64,000 nucleotides of DNA from Heracleum sosnowskyi. Taxonomy: Eukaryota > Streptophyta > Magnoliopsida > Apiales > Apiaceae. A model generated the notes under the pieces. The model had not been told where the DNA came from and did not search any database. It was given only the letters and a program-made list of their open reading frames with translations. Shown piece after piece: positions 1-10,023 of this stretch (its first letter is position 1; every line of letters begins with the position of its first letter). The stretch lies in the NCBI GenBank assembly GCA_030848705.1, contig JAUIZM010000012.1:4838679-4902678 (forward strand), written 5' to 3'. A program made the position numbers and the translations under genes.

Positions 1-1637
1 GTTTGTTGACTCTTTTTCTGATTCTAGGACTTCATCAACATATCCTAGCTTCTCTTTGTTTTTCTTCCATGACTGCTCACAGAAGGATTCCATTCCTTGA
101 ACATTTATGATGTTATTAGCAAAATTCCTAGAATCCTTCCATTTAGCAATCACTCTCTGTTCAGATTCTAATTGAACCTTAAGAATCTGTTCCCTTTCCA
201 AGACTGCTTCAAGTTCCTTCTTAGCATCCCTACTGACACGCCTCATTTTCTCAAAATCAATGAGTTGTGCTTCTAACATGGCATTCCTATCACTTAAGAG
301 CTGATTGGTCTCCTTAATTCTAGAATTCTCCTTTGTAAGTGATTTAAGAGAAACACGCAAATTGTACAATACAGTAGACATGTCATTAATTGTACTATTG
401 CATTCCTCTAAAGAAAGCTCAGAAAGATTAGTAGTAGTTACCTGATTGCTTGAGGAACTTGCTTCTTGCTCATGATTGTCAGCCATTAGAGCCAAATTGA
501 CATATTCAACATCTTCATCAGAATCTTCATCATTACCAGCCCAATCATACTCTTTTGACACAAAAGCCTTTTCCTTTTGCTTGAGAAGTTCAAAATATTT
601 CTTCTTGTAGTCAACAGGCTCAAAACTCCTGTTGCCCTTCTCAGCTTTAGGTTTTCTGCAATCCCCAGCAAAATGACCAAGGGTTCCACAGTTGAAACAT
701 TTAATCTTAGACTTGTCAACCCAATTACTTTTGTTAGGTTGAGAGTCTCTCCTTGGTGGTCTTGAGTCTGAGTTTCTCTTGAACTTTAACTTAGAGAATT
801 TTCTTGACAGAAATGCAATATGCTCATCAATCTCATCTAAGTCATCCAAGTTGGCTGGCTCTTCCTCTTCTGTCAATTTTCCTTTGCCCTTGCCGACATC
901 ACTCTTGCAACTAGCTCGACTAGTTGTAGCTTTAACAGTCTCTTCATTGTCTTCTTCAAGTTGGTTCACAGATGCAACCAATGCAACAGATCCACCCTTT
1001 CTCTGTACCTTCTCAATTTCTTCATCTTGCTCCATTTCCAGCTCATATGTCTTTAATCTTCCATAAAGCCTCTCAAGTGTGTAATCTTTGTACTCTTGTG
1101 TGTTTCTTAGAGAAATAGTCATAGGCTTCCATTCCTTTGGAAGAGCTCTAAGAAATTTGAGGTTTGAGTCTTTAATTTGAGAAACGTGTCATTTAGGGTT
1201 TCACCAGCTTTGAAATGAAAATGCTCATATTGTTGTATGAGGAGCTGCATTTTGTTTTCCCTTACTTGCTCAGTTCCTTCACAAAGTGTTCTAACAGTGT
1301 CCCATACTTCTTTAGCAGTGGTACAGTTGATAACATTGTCGAACATCTCTTGTTCCAAACCATTGAACAGAATGTTCATGGTTCTTTTATCCTTATGGAC
1401 TTCTGCAGCATCTTCAGCAGTCCATTCTGAGATAGGTTTAGGAATTTCTACATCAGGAGCATCATCTGGCAGTCCAACTCTAGATCCAATTCCCATAGGA
1501 ACATGTGGACCTCTCTCAATGCATTCTACATATCTCTCATCCATAAACATGAGATGTAGATGCATTTTTACTTTCCAGTGAAAGTAATTGTCCTTGTCTA
1601 GAACTGGTATCTTCACACCTGCATCCTTCTTCACCAT
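1..1637 (-). pseudogene. gag: Copia gag polyprotein, frameshifted, 3' part outside window
   Basis: Gag builds the virus-like particle and binds the element RNA. The ATG is at 1637. The N-terminal part carries the usual Copia-gag opening (a K-NYFHW-type motif near residue 16) and the gag core with EVWDT near residue 110. At about 1180-1195 the frame breaks: the upstream frame stops at 1119, while the conserved LPKEW segment continues in another frame. Compared with the gag at 12654, about a dozen residues around the break are missing, so a short out-of-frame deletion is the likely cause. The second frame then stays open to the window edge and contains a zinc knuckle C-x2-C-x4-H-x4-C at about 655-700 (CFNCGTLGHFAGDC), followed by an acidic, coiled-coil-like tail (about 500-1). 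It looks like a dead copy. Confidence 0.8.
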
Positions 1638-1686
1638 AGTTTCTTTTTTGGTCTTGATCTTTAAACTTCTTGTATGTTAGAAGCTT

Positions 1687-1698
1687 GCTCTGATACCA
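1687..1698 (-). other. Primer-binding site (initiator Met tRNA) of Copia element 1
   Basis: On the minus strand the 12-mer TGGTATCAGAGC follows the LTR end by two bases. This is the standard complement to the 3' end of plant initiator-Met tRNA used to prime minus-strand DNA synthesis in Copia elements. Confidence 0.9.
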
Positions 1699-1700
1699 AT

Positions 1701-2732
1701 TGTTAATCCCAAATGACCTAACAGAATTGTAGAAGGGGGGGGGGGTTGAATACAATTCTAGATATTTTCTTGAACTTAAAATTAAATAAGGAAAACTGAA
1801 CTGATTAAATAAAAACACAAGAAGTAAATAATTCAGTTGGATTGTTTGATGATCCAACTGAAGTGTTTTTATTGCGGAAATAATCTGTGATACAAAGATG
1901 TACACAGCTGCTCAGTTACAAGAATGTAGAGAAGATTGCTCTCAAAGATAGCTAATACAGTCTATTTGTTTTTCTTCTCTACTTCTAAGGTAACTGCTAC
2001 ACTTGGTTATATAAGCCCAAGTTTACAACTCTATTTTTGGCTACACTAAAAGTACAATGAGTAACCGCCAATAGTTTGCTTTTCATCCCTTTGTCCAGTG
2101 GTTCTTGAGTATCCTTGTCTTTTGCATATAATAGTTCATTCCAAGAACCCAAATGGAAACTGGGATGTTTCCTTATTTCCAATGTCCATTTTAATGGTTT
2201 CCAATGCACTGTACCCTTCTACATCACCTTTTGAGCAGTCAGAGAACTGTCACTATCACTTTGTCAACTATTCAGAAAAGCAATAGTGATTCGTTGATAG
2301 TAGGGAGATGTGTTTCGTTGATAGCTTTATTCTTTATTTCCTTGATGAGTAAACTCTATACCGTTGATAGGATAATCTTCATTCCGTTGATGAGTAAACT
2401 CTATACCGTTGATAGGATAATCTTCATTCCGTTGACAGGTCTTCACTTAGGCAAAATTACAAGGCATGATGTATTTACAATTAACCAACCTATTTTGCCT
2501 ATCTAGTACTTAGTCAACATGACTTAGAAAACCTATCTAATACCTACAACAAAACTACATATCAAATTATGAAGTATTGTACAGTGCCATTGCTACATCA
2601 CTCATTTCGTTGATGAGCTACCTGTCAACGGATTGCTGCAAAACATACCATTCCGTTGACAGCTACAAATTACTTTACACAAATTCTACTAAGTGTTTTA
2701 TGTTTATCATCAAGAACAACATATTCCTAACA
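1701..2732 (-). repeat. 5' LTR of Copia element 1
   Basis: The LTR is bounded by TG/CA dinucleotides on the minus strand. The inner end abuts the PBS through a 2-nt spacer, as in the 12.6 kb element. It contains a 10-nt G homopolymer near 1734-1743 (plus strand) and a cluster of CGTTGA-type hexamers between about 2288 and 2665, two of them within a 45-bp direct repeat. The outer boundary at 2732 is inferred from the TGTTAGG terminus; the second LTR is outside the window, so length is not confirmed by a partner. Confidence 0.7.
2344..2433. repeat. 45-bp tandem repeat in the LTR of Copia element 1
   Basis: Two exact 45-bp units (2344-2388 and 2389-2433) each contain two CCGTTGA words. The array lies in the LTR, where enhancer-like repeats of Copia elements are often found; any promoter role is inference. 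Confidence 0.85.
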
Positions 2733-2975
2733 TATATACATAACATGTATGTACACATCAGAAGAATAGTCCACGTTGTTTTTTTTAAATGTCTTATTAC
2801 AAAATTTAACGGAATGACGAAAATGACAAAAGTCTATAACATTAATGATAATATTGAGTAAAACTATTGTTCGGTGGTAGGCTTCTAAAAGACCCAATAG
2901 TTTAGTGGCAAAACAATCTATTTTCCCTTTATTAAACTAATCAAAATTTATTAAATTGATTGATATTAAGATCTA

Positions 2976-3289
2976 CTCCATATGTCCCATCCATTTCTAT
3001 ATAGTTTCTATTTTGGGATGTCCCTCTCATTTCTATACATTCCAAAAATAGTAACTTTTAATAATATAAAACACTATTACACCCACTATTTTTCTCCACT
3101 ATCTCTATTCTATAATAATATAAAACACTATTACACCCACTACTTTCCTCCACTATCTCAAATCTATTATTAAATATTGATAGGTCCCACCACTTTACCC
3201 ATTTTTCATCTAACTTTACTCATTTTTTATACTTTTTCTTTGTATCCGTGTCCATCTCCAATGTATGGAATTCAACGGGACGGAGGGAT
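2976..3289. mobile_element. Stowaway-like (Tc1/mariner) MITE
   Basis: The right end carries GGGACGGAGGGA and the left end a decayed CTCC..GTCCC, matching the well-known plant Stowaway terminal repeat. Both ends are flanked by TA (2974-2975 and 3290-3291), the target preference of this superfamily. No coding capacity. An internal 54-bp tandem duplication starts at 3061 and 3115. Confidence 0.7.
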
Positions 3290-3655
3290 TATATTATTTT
3301 GTATTATAATACTAATAGTAACATTAAAAACTCGACTTATTTTTATTACAGTTATATTGTACTTTTTTCTATGTAATTGATAGCTGAAATTTAACAAATA
3401 TTTTACTTAATAAAACATCATTGTTACGTGGTGCAATTCACTAAAATTATATTAAAAGAATTTAAATTACAATAGGAATACAACAATTTTATTACTTTTG
3501 TAAAAAAAATTGTAATTATATTCTGGGTGTTTTATACTCCCTCGGTCTCACATTTGACTTTTGAATGGTCAAATTGACCAATATTTGATTAACAATTGCA
3601 CTCCCTGCCCAATAAAAGAGACTGCTAAACCTTAAGGAGATTGCAAATCTGTTTC
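3290..3655. other. Intergenic, AT-rich, with a truncated Stowaway-like end
   Basis: No gene is visible. At 3537-3560 there is a CTCCCTCGGTCTCAC-like stretch resembling one terminus of the MITE above without its partner, so probably a fragment. The rest is AT-rich and is followed by the 3' flank of RLP1. Confidence 0.5.
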
Positions 3656-6025
3656 CTAAATCTGAATAGCCTGCCTCTTCACCGTCCTTGATTTCTTTTG
3701 TGTCCTTCCGAATTTATAAACAATCCCACGAATTAGGCTGGGGTGTCTATCTGTTATAATGTCTCCCATAACAAACCTAATAACAAGTCTACTTCCAAGG
3801 CCTACTAATATGAATAACCAATCAAATCGTCTTGGAAATTTATCTTCATCAGTATCATCCCCGTTGTCATCAGGTGGTGACAGCACAGTACCACAATCAT
3901 TAGACAATGGGAATCCACAAAGTCCCGAGTTTCCCGTGAAAGAATTGTTGTTGAACGTTTTGAATTGCGGGCCTTGTGGTAAGTGACCACTTAGCAGGTT
4001 GTGAGACACATTAAAGTCAGCGAGAAAATTGAGTTGTGCTACTAACTGTTCAGGTATGACTCATGAGAGCTTCTTCCGTGAAAGGTCCAGTGATTCAAAT
4101 TGTGTTAGGTTCCCGAGTGAGGGAGGAATTGGACCCGTAAGATCATTGTTTGAAAGGTTGAGCAACTGGAGAGCCTCTAGACTTCTAAGAGATTCTAGAA
4201 TCCGCCCTGTGAATTTATTACTTGAAAGGTCGATAGCAGTGAAAATATTTGAAATCTTTTTGTACTCCATCTCTACACCTTTGTTGGTAAGAACTATGAG
4301 CTGTTATATGAGGCACTGTATTTTACAATGTAACTGCCAATATTCCATACATAGTTCATATGTGTCTTTATATACGGTTCCATGTCTACACAGGAAACTT
4401 TCATTGCATTCCAAATCTGGATATAATTCACAGGCAAAGTACAATTTAAAGAGTTATGAGAGAGATCAATGATACACAACATTGGGAACTCTGAAGGATT
4501 TCTTGGAGTTGTAATTTCCCCCTGAAACATGTTGGAATACAGAAGTGGAACTTGTAGTCGTTGAAGAGTCCCCAACCAAGTGGGGAAAATTTGTTTCATC
4601 TGATTTTTTGATAGATCCAAAATCTGTAGCATTTTACAATTTGACAATGATTTTGGAACTTCCCCTTTTAGCTGGTTTTGACTCAAGTCCATCACCTTCA
4701 AATTGCATTCTTTTGGGTATATTTGAGGAATTATACTAGAAAAGTTGTTGTCCTGGAGAACAAGAGCTTCCAAAGAATTCGCAAGGCACTGTGGAATTGG
4801 TCCACTCATGTTGTTATTCAACAAATCTAGTACTTTAAGAGACATGACGCCACATATCATGGGTGAAATATGTCCGCTTAATTTGTTGTTATACATCATG
4901 TACAAATTCGTATTTGGTGGTGGAACGGGGAGATTCCCCTATAGCATATTATCGCTTATGTCTATGTATTTTAAATTCTTACTTAAAATAGCAACTGAAT
5001 TCCATTCGAAGGCTGTTAAGTAGTTAGAATGAAGGTTAATTGCCTCCAAAATATCACTTGCATTCCAAATCCAGTGGGGTATATTACCATGAATATTGTT
5101 TCCCTCCAGACCGACAATCCTTAATTCACTCTGGAACTGCAGAAAGTGTGGGAACTCCGTTAAGTTACAGTAGCTCAAATCTAAATATTCAAGCTTTGAA
5201 AGAGTGAAGTTCATGTGATTGGGGACGAGTATATTAATATTGCACCGAGATACATCAAGAAAGGTTAGGTTTCTTAAACTCGAGAAAAGGTCAGCTTCTA
5301 TTGTGCCAATTAAGTTATTTCTTGCAAGTGAAAGAAGTTTCAGGTTATTGAGTTGAGAAATTGACCTAGGAATTTGACCTGTTAGCTCATTAGAGCCCAG
5401 GCCTAACTCAATTAATTGGGTCATGTTCATCAGCCACAAAGGGATTTCGCCAAAAAAGTTATTATGGTGAAGTAAAAGATGCGTAAGTTGGGTTAGGTTT
5501 GCTAGAGATGGTGGGATTTGCCCAACCAAGTAATTAGTGTCAAGGAAAAGATGAGTAAGTTGGGTTAGGTTTGCAAGAGATGGTGTGATATCACTATGTA
5601 GATTTGTATCTTCAAGGCTTAACCCAGTAAGTTTAGTTAGCTTCTGAAGCCATGAAAGATCCCCTGAATCATTGAACATGTTAGATGCAACTGATAAATA
5701 AGTGAGTTGGTTCAGGTTACCGATTGATGCTGGAATTGATCCCAAAAAATGGCAAGCTCTTAATCGCAACTTAGTAAATGACTGCAGATTTCAGATTGAA
5801 GCCGATATTTTACCGGAGAAATTTATCAAACCAATATCAAGTTCCCTGAAGGAGCTTCTTTTGTTAAACTCTGGAAGGTAACCACTGAGATTTTGATTGT
5901 CACTCACATTAAGAACAAGAAGGCCTGGTAGATTGAAAATGGCAATCGGAAAGCCTCCATGCAAATAGTTGTGAGAAAGATCAAGATAGGTCAACTTGGA
6001 CATTCCTGACAACTCGAGTGGAATT
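3656..6025 (-). pseudogene. RLP1: receptor-like protein pseudogene (LRR-TM), 5' truncated
   Basis: The reading is clearly that of a Cf-type receptor-like protein: many 24-residue extracellular LRRs (L-x2-L-x2-L-x-L-x2-N-x-L-x-G-x-I-P), an island domain, a C-terminal cap (NSGLCGFPL), an acidic DDTDED spacer, a membrane helix (WLFILVGLGSRLV, about 3770-3830) and a basic tail. It is disabled by three in-frame stop codons (near 5788, 4938 and 4062) and one frameshift near 4280. The signal peptide, N-terminal cysteine cap and first LRRs are missing: similarity to RLP3 ends abruptly at 6025, where LINE sequence begins. RLPs of this kind act at the plasma membrane and signal through partner kinases; this copy cannot encode one. 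Confidence 0.92.
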
Positions 6026-6623
6026 AGAAATGCAGTGGAGTGTGAAGCACGTAGCTCAATGGCGTGAAATGCAGCTCCAAAAGACGAGTAATGGTAGTGT
6101 TGGATTACAGAATCGACAAAATGAGGCAAGCTGTTGGGTAGCACCAGCTGTAGGTAGTTTTAAACTCAATGTGGATGCATCTATTTTTGTAGGGATCATG
6201 AGCTATTCGGTTGGGATGGTTTTAAGAGACCATCTAGGAGGTTTCTTTAAAGCAAGAACTCATCGCAGAAGCACGAGGTGTATTGGAGGCCATAAGCTGG
6301 ATGCTTGAGTTAGGTATCTCAAATGTGGAAATAGAGTGTGATTCAATGCTTATAGTACAAGCTATTCAAAGAGGGACAACAAACTATTTGGAAGTAGGGA
6401 ATATGCTTCAAGAAAGTCGCACGTTGATTAGGAATCGCCCGAATATTTCTATTTTGTTTGTTAAAAAGCAAGCCAACAAAATAGCCCATATGTTAGCTAG
6501 GGTGCCTTGTGAGGTTAATTGCTTCATTGATTTTTCTTCCCCTCCACAGTTAGTGTTGGAGAATCGTATGTATTATGCTTCTTTGGTTTAATAGAAAGGT
6601 GACCAATTTCAAAAAAAAAAAAA
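6026..6623 (+). mobile_element. 5'-truncated LINE tail with RNase H domain and poly(A)
   Basis: The translated plus strand gives a plant LINE-type RNase H domain: KLNVDA with the first catalytic Asp near 6170, an AEARG Glu near 6265 and IECDS with another Asp near 6335, then the usual conserved NKIAHMLAR end. One frameshift near 6255 separates the two halves. A 13-nt poly(A) at 6611-6623 follows about 20 bases after the stop, as expected for a LINE 3' end. The endonuclease and reverse transcriptase are absent, which is typical 5' truncation. No target duplication was found between the RLP1 junction and the sequence after the poly(A), so insertion with deletion, or repair-associated joining, is more likely than simple retrotransposition. 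Confidence 0.82.
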
Positions 6624-7094
6624 GGTACATATAAGAGCATTCACATTCGGAACCTCATTTCTAAAATTTGGGGGAAATTTTAAAATTTTATGCAAAAAAC
6701 TTCTTTCATCCAGAACCCCAAAATGGGGTATAGTTTTGGGGGCTAAACTTGAATCATCATATTTGGGGTTTTACATCCCCATATACACACCACATCATTT
6801 TCCCTCCATTTTCTTTCCATTCGCTACATGTCCTTCATCTCAAGAAATTATAAAATATTAAAACAAGGATATTAGATGAGGAATGGGATGTAGAAGATTT
6901 TGAAGAGATGAACAAAATTTAGGGATAATCGTGAAGACTTACTATTTTTGGTATGACTTTAGGGATAGGGAAGGGAGCCTAATGAGGATTTTTAATGGGG
7001 AGAAAAGCCAGAGGATGAGAGCGAAATTTTATTCAATAGTGAAATGTTAATAGTGAGAAGACAAGTAGCTTAAGTTCAACTTCTCTTTAAAAAT
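6624..7094. other. Unclassified AT-rich repeat-like DNA
   Basis: No gene. It starts with a GAGCATTCACATTCGGAACC motif resembling the ends of plant DNA-transposon MITEs, but I could not find a matching inverted terminus, so no element is claimed. The N-terminal RLP1 coding sequence does not resume here. Confidence 0.4.
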
Positions 7095-7407
7095 ACTAGC
7101 CGATAACCCGTGTGAAGCACATATCAAGAATAAAAATTAAATTATTAAAAAAGAAATTTAAAATATTGAGAATAAAAATAAGTAATAAATTTGATTTAAA
7201 TATGTATTTGCAGAGAATTTAACATGAAATTAATATGAAAGTCTATAATAAATAAATATTATTTAATTATGTCGATAGAAAGAATCAAATATTTGATAAA
7301 CTCAAAGAATTGAAATTAAATAAATAACTAACTTATATAATTATGTAGTTGCAGCGAATCGAACACGAGTTTGGAATGAAACCAATTAATTTAGATATAT
7401 CGTACTA
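7095..7407 (-). mobile_element. Decayed Helitron 3' end (same family as 37129-39140)
   Basis: The plus-strand start ACTAGCCGATAACCCGTGTGAAGCAC is a mutated version of ACTAGCTGATAACCCGTGCC at 37129, i.e. a minus-strand Helitron 3' terminus (hairpin plus CTAG). Internal similarity continues, including a GCGAATCGAAC tRNA-box-like word near 7355. The hairpin has lost pairing. The inner limit is only approximate. Confidence 0.5.
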
Positions 7408-7920
7408 TTGGCTTTGTACTATTGTTTTGCAACGAAAAAGAGTTTCCTTATCAATAAAGTCCCCGATCCCCCAAATAATTTTATTATGCTTCTCTCCATT
7501 CCCGCCACCAATCCCCGAATTTTTTTATACTTCTCTTTGTTCCTGTCCTGAACACGAATAATTTCTCAAATTCCCGTCCCGAATGAGGTGGAGAACATAA
7601 CAAGATCGACGGGACGGACAAAATACCCATATGTAGTTGTTAGAAGTAAGAGAGATACCCAAATTTGGCTTTGTATTATTGTGTTCCAACAAAATAGTGT
7701 TTTCCTTATCAATCAAGTCCCCAATCCCGAATTACTTTGAAGTACTTCTCTCCGTTCCCGCCACCAATCCCTGAGTTGTTTTTATACTTCTCTCTGTTCT
7801 TTTATCCTGAACACGAATAATTTCTCAAATTCCCATCCCGAATGGGGCATGAGAACAGAGCAAGATCGACGGGGGACAGATAAAATACCCATTTGTAATT
7901 GTTAGAAGTAAGAGAGATAT
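7408..7920. repeat. 256-bp tandem duplication
   Basis: Copy 1 is about 7408-7664 and copy 2 about 7665-7920. Each starts with a TTGGCTTTGTA-like segment, contains the TTCCCGCCACCAATCCC and AAATTCCC words, and ends with GTTAGAAGTAAGAGAGATA. The copies are diverged and have small indels, so the duplication is not recent. Short frames here on the minus strand are not convincing genes. Confidence 0.75.
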
Positions 7921-8020
7921 GAATTGTACTGATAAAAAAGTAACTTATAAAATAATAGGTGATATAAAAAAATCTTTTGATCTCAATCAAATTATATATG
8001 TACGGCGGTATACATAACAT

Positions 8021-8457
8021 GGGTGACATTCCAGAGAGAACTTCTTATATAGAGTCCGGTGGAGAACCATTACATAAATATTCATAATACATATTTTTAT
8101 CACATTTTTCATTAGATATGATTATAAATTTTAATTATTAAATCAAAAAATGAAATTAAACTCTTTTTTTTAAAAAATAATTGAAAATTAGTCAAATAGT
8201 CCAAAGTGATTCTACAACAGAATCAAATCTATCCAAAATGATTCTACAGCAGAATCGACAAATTTCAAATCAATGTTTTTATTCAAATTTTAAATGTTAA
8301 ATTTTTTATAAAGTTTGTATATGCTAATATTCTACGTTAGAATCAGATTATATATTTTATGTAAAAAAAATTAAAATTATTTATGAGATTCTATAATAGA
8401 ATTTATATGGTTCTCCCCGATTCTCTACATAAGATGGTTCTCTCTGGAACAATGGCC
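8021..8457. mobile_element. MULE-type MITE with 10-bp target site duplication
   Basis: The 437-bp element is flanked by a perfect 10-bp direct repeat tacataacat (8011-8020 and 8458-8467). Its ends are inverted repeats of about 45 bases, sharing TTCCAGAGAGAAC and CTTAT-TAGAG blocks. A 9-11 bp duplication with long inverted ends is characteristic of Mutator-like elements. No transposase is encoded. Interior repeats include several GATTCTA-type words. Confidence 0.75.
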
Positions 8458-8542
8458 TACATAACATATCATAACATTAAGTTGGATATCTGATTTTGAT
8501 TTTATAATTAAATCTTATTTATATTAATTTAGAATTATATTA

Positions 8543-8544
<2 letters not shown>

Positions 8545-8591
<47 letters not shown>
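8545..8591. repeat. (TATC)n microsatellite
   Basis: About eleven TATC units adjoin the 5' end of Helitron A, which obscures the expected TC start of that element. Confidence 0.95.
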
Positions 8592-8738
8592 TACTATATA
8601 TAATAGGCCAACACAAGGGCAAAAGTTGCCAATTAAATGGCCGCGAAATTACCGTTTTACCCTTTTCTTTTGAAAAATAACAAAAATGCCACTTGTATAT
8701 TATTATACAAAAAAAATTTAAAAGATGTGTTACTACAG

Positions 8739-8796
8739 AGATTCAAACCTCCCACCTCCTTCCAAGATATCCATGGGCTTAACCACTATGCTACAT
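8739..8796 (-). other. tRNA-like Pol III box A/box B module in Helitron A
   Basis: On the minus strand TAGCATAGTGG (box-A-like) is followed after about 33 bases by GGTTTGAATCT (box-B-like), spacing as in tRNA genes. It is not a tRNA: the remaining arms do not fold convincingly by eye. A diverged copy lies in the right arm (about 10180-10232, plus strand) and a related one in Helitron B (11259-11313). Confidence 0.45.
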
Positions 8797-9872
8797 GTCT
8801 TTTTGAGTTTATTTCAAAAAACTTATTAGATAACCCACGTCTTTTATCTCTTATATTATTTTTTTTTGCTTTGATGTTTGAATAAATAAAATGTTGGTTT
8901 GAATTATTTATAGAAATTTGTTTTTCTTTTTTCCTTTTCGTAATTTTATATATCTATATATTCAATCACTATATATTATTGCAGTTGTATGTTTTCAATT
9001 TAATATATATTAATTATGTTGATTATAATTCATAATTTATATTATACTTTATTTGAATTAAATTAATTATTCATGCATAAAATATACTATTAAAATTCAA
9101 TCTAATATAAGAAATATTATACACGTTATATCTCTCATTATTAGTTATTTCTATAATTTTTAAACTAAGAACATTAGCATTCAAATTATACAAAAAATTC
9201 GTCTACCTACTCTGTTCGTCGCATCCATTTCTTAACAATTTTCTTTTCCAGAATGTATTGTTCATTTGTTAAAATTTTCTAAAGTAACATGTCATTCTTT
9301 ATTAACTTATCTATATATTTTTTTCACCTTTCTAACCCCCTCCCCTTCAACCCCAGTGACGTTCGTGTCAAAAATCGGGGTGAGTTTTTAAAATATAGGA
9401 TATTACATAGTATATAATTACATAATGATCAGTCAGACTGTCAGTAGACGATAAAGTTTGGGAAAATTGAAAATTACAAGTTTTGAAAATAGAATTTCAA
9501 ATTGTATTCCAAAAATTATTGTATGATGTTAAAAAAAAGTATAATCTTTCATAATAATAATAGAACTTTATAGAATACATTAAATTGATTCGTAATGTCA
9601 TATAATCATTTTGATAAAATGAAATTCTAAATAGGGTTTGTGGGTCCTTGACGACATCCTCTACAACATATACAATATTTCTATTATTAGGTCGAATTTC
9701 AATAGTATATTTTATGTATGAATAATTAGTTTAATTCAAATAAAGTATAATAAAGATATATAATATAAAAGTATGAATTTTAAACAACATAATTAATATA
9801 TATTTAATCGAAAACATACAACTGTAATAAAATTCAGTGATTGAATATATAAGTATATAAAATTACAAAAAG

Positions 9873-10023
9873 AAGCCTCCGGGCCTGTAGATGAGTTGGT
9901 GAGAGCACTGGTTATTGACCAAAGCATTCAAGGTTTGATTCATGGGAGCGTGGGGAATTCTTCCTGCACTCTAGGGTCTGGCGTGATACCGGTTGGGGTG
10001 TCCGGAAAATAAAATTTTTGACC
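9873..10023 (+). mobile_element. tRNA-derived SINE, about 151 bp, with target duplication
   Basis: The insert carries a box A (TAGATGAGTTGG, 9888-9899) and, about 32 bases later, a box B (GGTTTGATTCA, 9932-9942), the internal Pol III promoter of tRNA-derived SINEs. It is absent from the matching left arm of the inverted repeat, giving an empty-site comparison. A 14-bp flanking repeat with one mismatch (aaaattacaaaaag at 9859-9872, aaaattacgaaaag at 10024-10037) is the target duplication. It has no protein. Confidence 0.75.

Larger units (their letters stand above)
1..2732 (-). mobile_element. Partial Sirevirus-like Ty1/Copia element 1 (5' LTR, PBS, gag)
   Basis: The element enters from the left edge and reads on the minus strand. 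In element order I see a 5' LTR of about 1,032 bp (2732 down to 1701), a 2-base spacer, a primer-binding site matching the initiator-Met tRNA 3' end (TGGTATCAGAGC), and a Copia gag. Protease, integrase, RT and the 3' LTR lie outside the window. The LTR begins TGTTAGG and ends TTAACA on the minus strand, so termini are canonical TG/CA. The sequence just beyond the 5' LTR (2733-2737, tatat) is one half of a possible 5-bp target duplication. The LTR ends, spacer and PBS closely match the layout of the complete element at 12096-21401, so both probably belong to the same broad lineage. Confidence 0.85.

Noticed and set aside
7480..7860. CCCCGATCCC/GGGACGG-rich words as ends of a Stowaway MITE
   Set aside because: They belong to two copies of a tandem duplication and do not pair as terminal inverted repeats with TA duplications.
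8739..8796. A true tRNA gene
   Set aside because: Box A/B-like words are present, but I could not form a clover-leaf with acceptor and anticodon arms by eye.
8637..8885. 82-codon ORF at the 5' end of Helitron A
   Set aside because: It runs through the tRNA-like module and is not preserved in the inverted copy or Helitron B.
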